Part shown: one piece after another, positions 13,854 through 19,957 of the stretch
How positions within the stretch are numbered: the stretch's first letter is position 1
How the letters are laid out: the number at the start of each line of letters is the position of its first letter
DNA from: Colimorpha_A sp045543555
GTDB lineage: Bacteria; Bacillota; Clostridia; Oscillospirales; CAG-272
NCBI GenBank assembly: GCA_045543555.1
Contig: JAZQMQ010000036.1
Coordinates: forward strand, 1-19,957
Direction of reading: 5' to 3'
Length of the DNA: 19,957 nucleotides
Notes under the pieces: model-generated
What the model saw: the letters and a program-made list of their open reading frames with translations, nothing else
The model's database searches: none
What the model was told of the DNA's origin: nothing
Program-made: the position numbers and the translations under genes

Positions 13854-14735
13854 ATGAAGCTTTTTGATCTCCATTGCGATACGTTGAGTGAAGCTTACCG
13901 CAAAAAAGAATCACTAAAGAGCAACACCTGTCATATCGATATCGATAAAGCGCTTTCGTCGTTTGACACTTACGCGCAGGTGTTTGCGGTCTGGAGTGAG
14001 CACGGCTCAAGTGAGGATGAGTGCTACGAAAAATGCATTAAAATACTCGATTATGCTGATGCTGAATTTGAAAAACATAAATGTGTTACCCCGATATATG
14101 CCGTCGAAGGGGCAAAGCTTTTAAAAGGCGATATAAGAAGACTTGAAACCTTGAAAAACAGAAACGTTAAAATTTTAACACTTGTTTGGAAGGGTGAATG
14201 CTGTATAGGCGGTGCATACGATAATGCGGCGGGACTCACGGATTTCGGTAAGGAAACTGTTGAATACTGTTTTAATAACGGGATAATACCGGATCTGTCT
14301 CATTCAAACGATCTTATATGCAAGCAAGCTCTCGATATAGCTAAAGAATATAAACGTCCGGTTATTGCAAGTCATTCTTGCTCAAGACACGTGTTCGACC
14401 ATCCACGTAACGTAAGTGATGAAATTGCTAAAAGAATTGCGGAATGCGGAGGGGTGATCGGGGTGAATTTTGTGTCCGAGCATCTCGGGGGAAGATCGAT
14501 TGATACTGTGTTGGCTCATATAGATCATTTGTCCGATGTTTGCGGGGAAGGATCTGTTTGCTTAGGCGGAGATCTTGATGGAATGAGCGATGAAATGTTG
14601 CCCGAATCCATAAAAAATGTGTCAGATGTGGCCGTACTATTTGATGCTATATCAAAAAAATACCATTCCGAAACCTTTGCGGAGGCAATTTTTTATTCAA
14701 ACGCACAAAATTTTGCAAAGCACTATCTTTTTTAG
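13854..14735 (+). CDS. Membrane dipeptidase (renal dipeptidase family, peptidase M19)
   Basis: The 293-residue cytoplasmic-type protein shows the M19 metal ligands: H7-x-D9 in LFDLHCDT, bridging E85 in YAVEGAKLL, H150 in PDLSHSND, H174 in IASHSCSR and the Asp of GGDLDGM near residue 240. The GLTDFGKETV and NNGIIPDLSH blocks are also typical. Family enzymes hydrolyse dipeptides, with relaxed stereochemistry at the C-terminal residue, using two zinc ions. No signal peptide or lipobox is present. It has a good AGGAGGG ribosome site. It is likely the last gene of the trmK-nif3-pyk-yraN block; no terminator other than a weak hairpin at 14766 follows. Confidence 0.93.
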   Translation: MKLFDLHCDTLSEAYRKKESLKSNTCHIDIDKALSSFDTYAQVFAVWSEHGSSEDECYEKCIKILDYADAEFEKHKCVTPIYAVEGAKLLKGDIRRLETLKNRNVKILTLVWKGECCIGGAYDNAAGLTDFGKETVEYCFNNGIIPDLSHSNDLICKQALDIAKEYKRPVIASHSCSRHVFDHPRNVSDEIAKRIAECGGVIGVNFVSEHLGGRSIDTVLAHIDHLSDVCGEGSVCLGGDLDGMSDEMLPESIKNVSDVAVLFDAISKKYHSETFAEAIFYSNAQNFAKHYLF

Positions 14736-14743
14736 AATTTGCA

Positions 14744-14752
14744 TGATATAAT
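14744..14752 (+). promoter_or_regulatory. Extended -10 promoter of thrC
   Basis: TGATATAAT (TGnTATAAT) is a perfect extended -10 element with no good -35 box at 17 bp. It lies 65 bp upstream of the thrC ATG. Confidence 0.65.
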
Positions 14753-14765
14753 GTTTAAATAATAT

Positions 14766-14783
14766 ACCGACTGATCGGTTTTT
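14766..14783. promoter_or_regulatory. Palindrome with T-tract downstream of thrC promoter
   Basis: ACCGA-CTGA-TCGGT (14766-14779) is a perfect 5-bp-arm inverted repeat followed by TTTT. It could be a weak terminator for the dipeptidase transcript. Because it sits a few bases after the predicted thrC start site, a repressor operator is also plausible; its form resembles many TetR-family operators. Confidence 0.4.
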
Positions 14784-14817
14784 AGTAGGTGACAAGCCTT
14801 AAAGAAAGGAAATAGAG

Positions 14818-16308
14818 ATGAAATACATTAGTACAAGAGGAAAAAGCCGTGCAGTGAGCTCTGCAATGGCAATCAAAAAGGGGCTTTGCGAGGATGGAGG
14901 ATTATACTTTCCCGATGAGATACCCGCAGTTTCTCTTGATGAAATAAAGATGCTCTGCAATGATAGCTACCCTGTAAGAGCTGCAAAAATAATGTACAAA
15001 TTTTTAAACGATGAATATACTTACGAGGAGCTTCTTTACGAATGCGAGGAAGCTTACTGTGAGGATAGCTTTCCGGGCGGTCCCGCTCCCATTTCAAAGC
15101 TTGGAGATACTGTAAGGGTGCTCGAGCTTTGGCACGGTCCAACTGCTGCATTTAAGGATATGGCACTTCAGATAATGCCCAGACTTTTCGTTCGTGCAGT
15201 GAAAAAGACAGGCGACGAAAGAAAGGCGCTCATTCTTGTTGCGACCTCGGGAGATACAGGCAAAGCGGCGCTTGAGGGCTATAAGGACGTTGACGGTGTG
15301 GGAATATCCGTATTCTATCCCGTTGACGGTGTAAGCCGTGTTCAAAAGCTTCAGATGGCAACTCAGGAGGGTGATAACGTTGAGGTTCACTCCGTTATCG
15401 GTAACTTCGACGATGCCCAGAACGGTGTTAAAAAGATTTTCTCCGATTCCGAAATCAACAGCGCATTAAACGAAAAGGGAATTTTCCTTTCATCAGCTAA
15501 CTCTATAAACTGGGGGCGTCTTGTTCCTCAGGTGGTCTACTATATTTCCGCATACTGCGATCTTGTTAAGGACGGAGATATTGCACTGGGTGATGAAGTC
15601 GATATTTGTGTGCCTACGGGTAACTTTGGAAATATACTCGGAGCATACATAGGTAAGCTTATGGGAATGCCTTTCCATTCATTTGTTTGCGCTTCAAATA
15701 AGAATAACGTGCTTACCGATTTCTTTGTTAACGGATATTATGACAGAAACCGTGATTTCTATGCAACAACATCTCCTTCAATGGATATTCTTATCTCCTC
15801 AAACCTTGAAAGATTGCTTTACCTTACCTGCGGTCAAGCTGAAACAGAGACGCTCATGAACGAGCTTAAGGAAAACGGACGCTATATGGTGAACGATAAC
15901 ATAAGAGCGGCTTTAAGTGGCTTGTTCTTCGGTTATTCCTGCGATGAAGATATGACAGCCAAGCAGATAAAGGATACGTATGAAAAGTATAACTACTTGA
16001 TAGATACCCATACAGCAGTAGGACTCAGCTGTGCAGAGCAGTATCTTAATGAAAACGGTAAAATCAGAAAGATAATCTGTGCTTCCACGGCTTCCGCATA
16101 TAAGTTCTCTCCTGCAGTGCTTAAGGCACTTAACGGAAGCGTTCCCGAAAATGAGCTCGATGCAATGGAGATGCTTGAGGAGCTTACGGGCAATGCGATC
16201 CCTAAACCTCTTCGCGGTATCGCACAAAGAAAAGTCCGCTTCGATCCCGATGATGCGATCAAAGCGGAGGCTATGCCCGAAGCAGCGCTCAATTTTCAGA
16301 GATTCTGA
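14818..16308 (+). CDS. thrC: Threonine synthase
   Basis: The 496-residue PLP enzyme makes L-threonine from O-phosphohomoserine. YISTRGKS at the N-terminus, GLYFPDEIP, and HGPTAAFKDMALQ carrying the PLP Schiff-base lysine K113 are diagnostic, and VATSGDTGKAAL, VCVPTGNFGN-like (DICVPTGNFGNILGAYIGKLM) and ASTASAYKFSPAVL further support it. Length matches the long (type with N-terminal domain) class used by clostridia and E. coli-like enzymes. AAAGGAAA lies before the ATG. No homoserine kinase or dehydrogenase neighbours it, and I see no threonine/isoleucine leader peptide upstream. The 3' end overlaps the convergent DUF1540 gene by 13 bp. Confidence 0.97.
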   Translation: MKYISTRGKSRAVSSAMAIKKGLCEDGGLYFPDEIPAVSLDEIKMLCNDSYPVRAAKIMYKFLNDEYTYEELLYECEEAYCEDSFPGGPAPISKLGDTVRVLELWHGPTAAFKDMALQIMPRLFVRAVKKTGDERKALILVATSGDTGKAALEGYKDVDGVGISVFYPVDGVSRVQKLQMATQEGDNVEVHSVIGNFDDAQNGVKKIFSDSEINSALNEKGIFLSSANSINWGRLVPQVVYYISAYCDLVKDGDIALGDEVDICVPTGNFGNILGAYIGKLMGMPFHSFVCASNKNNVLTDFFVNGYYDRNRDFYATTSPSMDILISSNLERLLYLTCGQAETETLMNELKENGRYMVNDNIRAALSGLFFGYSCDEDMTAKQIKDTYEKYNYLIDTHTAVGLSCAEQYLNENGKIRKIICASTASAYKFSPAVLKALNGSVPENELDAMEMLEELTGNAIPKPLRGIAQRKVRFDPDDAIKAEAMPEAALNFQRF

Positions 16309-16508
16309 TCCTTTAGCTTAAAGGACGCACAGACAGTATCTGTGCAGGAAGTGGCAAAGGACGGACCTACGGCTATTTTGTCGGCGGTACAGTAATTGTC
16401 ACCATCATGATAGCTGCAATTTCGGACGTCGCATACAACACCCTTGATGTGATGGGGAGAACGGGGTCTGTTCTCCCTTACGTCATCGTAATTATCAAAT
16501 AATCCCAT
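16296..16508 (-). CDS. DUF1540 small cysteine-rich protein
   Basis: The 70-residue protein carries the DUF1540 repeat near its C-terminal two thirds: GVVCDVRNCSYHDGDNYC, then ADKIAVGPS, then SCTDTVCASF, giving C-x4-C-x8-C and C-x4-C spacing. This is probably a small metal-binding or disulphide fold common in clostridia and bacilli; no function is established. Start is supported by GGAGAT about 5 bases upstream on the minus strand. It is convergent with thrC and overlaps its last 13 bp, without a visible terminator between. A TATAAT-like box lies at about 16561-16566 on the minus strand, but the -35 is weak. Confidence 0.88.
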   Translation of the reverse strand: MGLFDNYDDVRENRPRSPHHIKGVVCDVRNCSYHDGDNYCTADKIAVGPSFATSCTDTVCASFKLKDQNL

Positions 16509-16647
16509 TGTGATCTCCTTTCTTTTCGTGGCTCAGGTATTAGTATGCACGAATACTTAGATTATATGTTGAAAAGTAGTTACTTTTTGAATTACGTTGG
16601 GATTTATATCGGAATAAAAGAAAAAATTAGAAGTAAGGAGAGGTTTT

Positions 16648-17358
16648 GTGGCTCTGTACACAATATCCGATACACACTTGTCATTAAACGTGCCGAAGCC
16701 TATGGACGTCTTCGGTAATAGGTGGAGAGATTACGTAGAAAAGCTTGAAAAACGCTGGAATGCGGTAGTTTCAAATGACGACACTGTAATAGTTCCCGGT
16801 GATATTTCGTGGGGACTTGATCTTAATGAAGCCTCGGAAGATCTGAAGTTTCTTTCTTCACTCAATGGAAAAAAGATAATAGGGAAGGGCAATCACGATC
16901 TTTGGTGGCAATCAGAAAAAAAGCTTAAGGAGTTTTTTGCAAGAGAAGGCATTGAAAACATATCACTGCTCCATAACAATGCGTATATCGTAGAGGATAA
17001 GATGATATGCGGATCGCGAGGCTGGTTCTATGACCCCAAAAACTCCCCCGACGGCGCGGATCCCGAGAAGGTCTCGGCGCGAGAGGTAATTAGGGCCGAG
17101 CTATCAATAAAGGCAGCTCAGGCGCTTGATCCTGATGGGAAATACGAAAAACTTGTGTTTTTGCATTTCCCACCCGTATATAAGGATTTTGTCAGCTACG
17201 GAATGCTTGAGCTTCTCAAACGGTATGAGATAAAGCGTTGCTATTACGGACATATTCACAATACCTATGATCTTCAGAACTCTTTTGAGTATGAAGGAAT
17301 AGAAATGAGGATAGTTTCTGCGGATTATCTCGATTTTATACCTTTAAAAATTAATTAA
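16648..17358 (+). CDS. Calcineurin-like metallophosphoesterase
   Basis: The 236-residue protein has the five blocks of the two-metal phosphoesterase fold: ISDTHL (D8, H10), VPGDISWG, GKGNHDLWW, LHFPP and YGHIHNT. It starts at a GTG (16648) preceded by AAGGAGAGG, and the GTG-encoded Met leads at once into beta strand one. No signal peptide or membrane segment is present, so it acts in the cytoplasm on an unknown phosphoester. It is a close type of the small clostridial phosphohydrolases of about 230 residues. It stands alone between the divergent DUF1540 gene and tig, with no confident promoter in the 139-bp gap upstream. Confidence 0.93.
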   Translation: MALYTISDTHLSLNVPKPMDVFGNRWRDYVEKLEKRWNAVVSNDDTVIVPGDISWGLDLNEASEDLKFLSSLNGKKIIGKGNHDLWWQSEKKLKEFFAREGIENISLLHNNAYIVEDKMICGSRGWFYDPKNSPDGADPEKVSAREVIRAELSIKAAQALDPDGKYEKLVFLHFPPVYKDFVSYGMLELLKRYEIKRCYYGHIHNTYDLQNSFEYEGIEMRIVSADYLDFIPLKIN

Positions 17359-17382
17359 TTATCGAAAAATCTTGTATAGGTA

Positions 17383-17410
17383 TTGACAAAATCGGATTTT
17401 TTGATACAAT
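17383..17410 (+). promoter_or_regulatory. Promoter of tig
   Basis: TTGACA (17383-17388), a 16-bp spacer and TACAAT (17405-17410) form a strong sigma-A promoter 43 bp before the tig ATG. Confidence 0.8.
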
Positions 17411-17453
17411 TATATGGATATAACACTACGATTTATTTTCGGAGGAAAAAAGC

Positions 17454-18806
17454 ATGAGTTTAAAAAACATGAACAAAAACGGAAATCAGGTTGAGCTTGA
17501 AATTTCCATAGATAAGGAGATCTTTGACAAAGCAGTCGATGCGGCGTACAAAAAGAACGTTAAAAATATGAACGTTCCCGGCTTCCGCCGCGGTAAGGCC
17601 CCCCGTTCTGTAGTTGAGAAGATGTACGGCAAGGGTGTGTTCTACGATCAGGCTATCAATTCTCTTCTTCCCAATGCTTATGAGGATGCAGTTAAAGAAA
17701 GCGGCGAGACCCCTGTAGGTCAGGCTGAATTTGATATCGTTACTCTTGATGATAACGGCGTTGTTATCAAGGCAGCCTTCCCCGTAAAGCCCGAAGTAAC
17801 TCTTAAGGAATACAAGGGCTACAAGGTTACACGTACCGTTGCTCCCACTACCGATGAGGAAGTTGATGCACAGATCGAGCAGGTAAGAAACCGCAATTCC
17901 CGCACTATCGACGTTGAGGGACGCGCTGCAGCTATGGGCGACATCGCAGTTATCGATTACGAAGGATTCGTTGACGGTGTTCCTTTTGAGGGTGGTAAGG
18001 GTGAAAAGTATAATCTCACTCTCGGATCCGGTCAGTTTATTCCCGGCTTTGAGGATCAGATCGTTGGTCACAATGCAGGCGAGAGCTTCGACGTAAACGT
18101 TACCTTCCCCACCGAGTATCATGCTGCAGAGCTTGCAGGTAAGGAAGCAGTATTTAAGACTGTTCTTCACGAGATCAAGTTTAACGAGCTTCCCGAGCTT
18201 GACGACGATTTCGCAAAGGATGTTTCCGAATTTGATACTTTTGATGAATACAAGGCAGATGTTGCGGCTAAAATTACAGAGAGACATAATGCCGATGCGG
18301 ACCGCGAGGTAGAGAATAAGCTCATCGATATGCTTCTTGAAAACTTTGAGGCTGACGTTCCAGAGGCAATGTACGTAACCGAGACCGAGAATCAGGTCCG
18401 TGACTACGACAGCCGTCTCAGAATGCAGGGACTTGATCTTAATACTTATTTCAAGTATACAGGTCAGACTCTCGATTCCCTTCGTGAGCAGCTTCGCCCA
18501 ATGGCAGAGAAGCAGGTAAGAACTCGCCTTGCACTCGAAAAGATCGCTGCACTTGAAAACATCACTGTAACCGAAGATGAGATCGAAGCTGAGCTTCAGA
18601 AGATCGCAGAGGCTTACCGTGTAGATATTGCCGATGTTAAGGCACAGATTACCCCCGACATGATCGAGGGCGATATCAAGGTTTCAAAGGCAGCAGAAGT
18701 TCTTAAGGCAAACGCTTCCATCACAAAGCCCAGAAAGCCCAGAGCAAAAAAGACTAAGGAAGAGGCTCCCGCAGAAGAGACTACAGAAGAAACAATCGAG
18801 GAGTAA
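17454..18806 (+). CDS. tig: Trigger factor, ribosome-bound chaperone
   Basis: The 450-residue peptidyl-prolyl isomerase binds the ribosome beside L23 and folds nascent chains. The ribosome-binding signature GFRRGKAP is at 43-50. An FKBP-type PPIase domain covers about 155-245 (GDIAVIDYEGFVDG, FIPGFEDQIVGH). The helical C-terminal arms follow. It ends in a low-complexity Lys/Pro then Glu/Thr tail (about 425-450) typical of clostridial proteins. The start follows GGAGGAAAAAAGC. Its stop lies 4 bp before the SGNH gene start, whose ribosome site is inside the tig 3' end, so the pair is translationally coupled. clpP lies downstream as in many genomes. Confidence 0.97.
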   Translation: MSLKNMNKNGNQVELEISIDKEIFDKAVDAAYKKNVKNMNVPGFRRGKAPRSVVEKMYGKGVFYDQAINSLLPNAYEDAVKESGETPVGQAEFDIVTLDDNGVVIKAAFPVKPEVTLKEYKGYKVTRTVAPTTDEEVDAQIEQVRNRNSRTIDVEGRAAAMGDIAVIDYEGFVDGVPFEGGKGEKYNLTLGSGQFIPGFEDQIVGHNAGESFDVNVTFPTEYHAAELAGKEAVFKTVLHEIKFNELPELDDDFAKDVSEFDTFDEYKADVAAKITERHNADADREVENKLIDMLLENFEADVPEAMYVTETENQVRDYDSRLRMQGLDLNTYFKYTGQTLDSLREQLRPMAEKQVRTRLALEKIAALENITVTEDEIEAELQKIAEAYRVDIADVKAQITPDMIEGDIKVSKAAEVLKANASITKPRKPRAKKTKEEAPAEETTEETIEE

Positions 18807-18810
18807 TATA

Positions 18811-19473
18811 ATGGAGCTTACGGGTAAGAAGATAAATTTTCTTGGTGACAGTATAACTGCAGGCGTAGGCGTTTCAAAGCCTGAAAACATCTTCCATCAG
18901 GTGATGAAGAGAAAATACGACCTGAGCGAGGTAAGAAACTACGGTGTTAGCGGCTCGAGATTTGCAAAGCAGGTCAACAGGGTGGCAACAGAGCCTGAGG
19001 AATGGGACTTCTGCTACCGTGCAGAGCAGATGGATAAGGACGCGGATGTTGTTGTCGTATTCGGCGGAACTAACGATTTCGGCCACGGCGACGCTCCCAT
19101 CGGTACCTTCGACGACAGAGAAAGAACAACCTTCTACGGTGCTTGTCATCAGCTTTTCAGATATCTTATGACCGAGTACTCCGATGCTGTTATCGTTGTA
19201 TGTACTCCTCTTCACAGATTAAGAGAGGAATACACCAACGGCGATAATCACCAGAAGAGATATAATTACGGTAACCTTAAAAAATACGTGGATATCATCC
19301 GTGAGGTTGCAGAATATTATTCTGTACCTGTGATTGATTTCTATAAGAATTCTCTTATTCAGCCCAACGTTGAGATTAACCGTGTGAAATATATTCCCGA
19401 CGGTCTTCATCCCAATGATGCAGGTCATGCAATGATGGCTGAGCGTATCGGTAATTTCTTACTTTCATATTGA
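18811..19473 (+). CDS. SGNH/GDSL-family hydrolase
   Basis: The 220-residue protein carries all four SGNH blocks: LGDSITAG (nucleophile S14), GVSGSRF (oxyanion Gly), FGGTNDF (oxyanion Asn) and DGLHPN with the catalytic Asp and His near the C-terminus. No signal peptide is present, so it acts in the cytoplasm. SGNH members are esterases, lipases or carbohydrate deacetylases; the substrate cannot be told from the sequence. It uses a GAGGAG ribosome site at the very end of tig and starts 4 bp after the tig stop, so it is co-expressed with trigger factor. It is followed by a strong terminator. This gene is not part of the usual tig-clpP-clpX set. Confidence 0.93.
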   Translation: MELTGKKINFLGDSITAGVGVSKPENIFHQVMKRKYDLSEVRNYGVSGSRFAKQVNRVATEPEEWDFCYRAEQMDKDADVVVVFGGTNDFGHGDAPIGTFDDRERTTFYGACHQLFRYLMTEYSDAVIVVCTPLHRLREEYTNGDNHQKRYNYGNLKKYVDIIREVAEYYSVPVIDFYKNSLIQPNVEINRVKYIPDGLHPNDAGHAMMAERIGNFLLSY

Positions 19474-19479
19474 CATTCA

Positions 19480-19525
19480 GTGCGGAAGAACATAGTATAT
19501 ACTGTGATTTTCCGCACAGCTTTTT
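19480..19525 (+). terminator. Terminator of the tig-SGNH unit
   Basis: GTGCGGAA (19480-19487) pairs with TTCCGCAC (19510-19517), and the stem continues inward for about ten more pairs with one mismatch and two wobbles. AGCTTTTT follows. It separates the unit from clpP. Confidence 0.88.
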
Positions 19526-19568
19526 AATAACTGTATTTATACTTCCATTTTTCTAAGGAGGAAAAATT

Positions 19569-19957
19569 ATGGCACTCGTACCAACCGTAGTTGAACAGAC
19601 CAACAGAGGAGAACGTGCATACGATATTTACTCGAGATTGCTTAATGACAGAATCATATTCCTTTCCGATGAGGTTAATGACGTTACAGCTTCTCTTGTT
19701 ATTGCACAGCTTCTGTTCCTCGAAGCGCAGGATCCCGATAAGGATATCTGCCTTTATATAAACAGCCCCGGCGGAAGCGTATCCGCAGGTCTTGCTATCT
19801 ACGATACTATGAATTTCATCAAGTGCGACGTTTCCACTACCTGTATCGGTATGGCTGCATCAATGGGCGCATTCCTCCTCTCAAGCGGCGCAAAGGGAAA
19901 AAGATTTGCTCTTCCCAACAGCGAGATCATGATCCATCAGCCTCTCGGAGGTATGCA
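19569..19957 (+). CDS. clpP: ATP-dependent Clp protease proteolytic subunit (partial, runs off right edge)
   Basis: 129 residues of ClpP are present before the window ends; the full protein is about 195-200. MALVPTVVEQTNRGERAYDIYSRLL is the classic N-terminus that docks ClpX or ClpC. The hydrophobic LYINSPGGSVSAGLAIYDTM block is intact. The catalytic Ser98 sits in GMAASMGAF and His123 in IMIHQPLGG; the catalytic Asp would lie beyond the edge. ClpP forms a double heptamer in the cytoplasm that degrades unfolded and tagged proteins. AAGGAGG precedes the ATG. No clear promoter is visible between the preceding terminator and the ATG (a TATACT at 19538 lacks a good -35), and I see no CtsR box. Confidence 0.97.
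   Translation, partial: MALVPTVVEQTNRGERAYDIYSRLLNDRIIFLSDEVNDVTASLVIAQLLFLEAQDPDKDICLYINSPGGSVSAGLAIYDTMNFIKCDVSTTCIGMAASMGAFLLSSGAKGKRFALPNSEIMIHQPLGGM

Noticed and set aside
16535..16555. AGTAT/ATACT short inverted repeat before the phosphoesterase gene
   Set aside because: Only 5-bp arms in AT-rich sequence; expected by chance.
17460..18287. Long antisense open frame (275 codons) opposite tig
   Set aside because: It is a mirror of the tig coding sequence, has no ribosome site, no recognisable domain and hydrophobic, Cys-rich composition typical of a shadow frame.

Overview
The window looks like a chromosomal segment of an anaerobic, low-to-moderate GC Bacillota, most likely a gut-type member of the Clostridia. 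The clues are GGAGG-type ribosome sites, near-consensus TTGACA/TATAAT promoters with 17-bp spacers, the Gram-positive gene pair trmK-nif3 upstream of pyruvate kinase, a GlpP-controlled anaerobic glycerol-3-phosphate oxidation module, and small Cys-rich proteins (DUF1667, DUF1858, DUF1540) common in this class. This placement rests on gene content only. Most of the window is compact housekeeping sequence. I see no phage, transposase, CRISPR array, rRNA or tRNA.

Layout. Bases 1-131 hold no gene but contain a nested GC-rich inverted-repeat element. A broken sugar-ABC ATPase follows (132-353, minus): promoter-proximal end and Walker A are intact, the rest is missing. Next is tex (minus), divergent from an mgtC-family membrane gene, with a perfect inverted repeat placed midway between their two promoters. 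From 3583 to 7324 lies a complete transcription unit: consensus promoter, a leader terminator-like hairpin, glpP (an antiterminator), two flavoprotein dehydrogenase subunits, a DUF1667 Fe-S-type protein and a strong terminator. The ribosome-assembly GTPase rsgA and an orphan PTS-type IIC membrane protein follow, each with its own promoter. A bidirectional terminator separates the IIC gene from a convergent HIT-family gene.

A single-gene DUF1858 unit (9898-10208) precedes a tightly packed run, trmK-nif3-pyk-yraN-M19 dipeptidase (10215-14735), in which the first four genes overlap or lie 1 bp apart. thrC has its own extended -10 promoter and overlaps a convergent DUF1540 gene tail to tail. A calcineurin-like phosphoesterase precedes trigger factor (tig), which is tightly coupled to an SGNH/GDSL hydrolase. 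A terminator and the start of clpP close the window, clpP running off the right edge.

How they work together. The best-defined regulatory system is the glp unit. GlpP is predicted to bind its own leader and release termination when glycerol-3-phosphate is present, allowing synthesis of a three-protein G3P oxidation complex. No glycerol kinase, facilitator or GlpC membrane anchor is present here. tig and clpP form the usual protein folding and turnover neighbourhood, with an SGNH hydrolase inserted. I did not find a clearly new defence, mobile or biosynthetic system. The most unusual items are the truncated ABC ATPase beside a structured repeat, the GlpP leader, the paired operator-like palindromes, and a pyruvate kinase whose extra C-terminal domain has lost its phospho-histidine.
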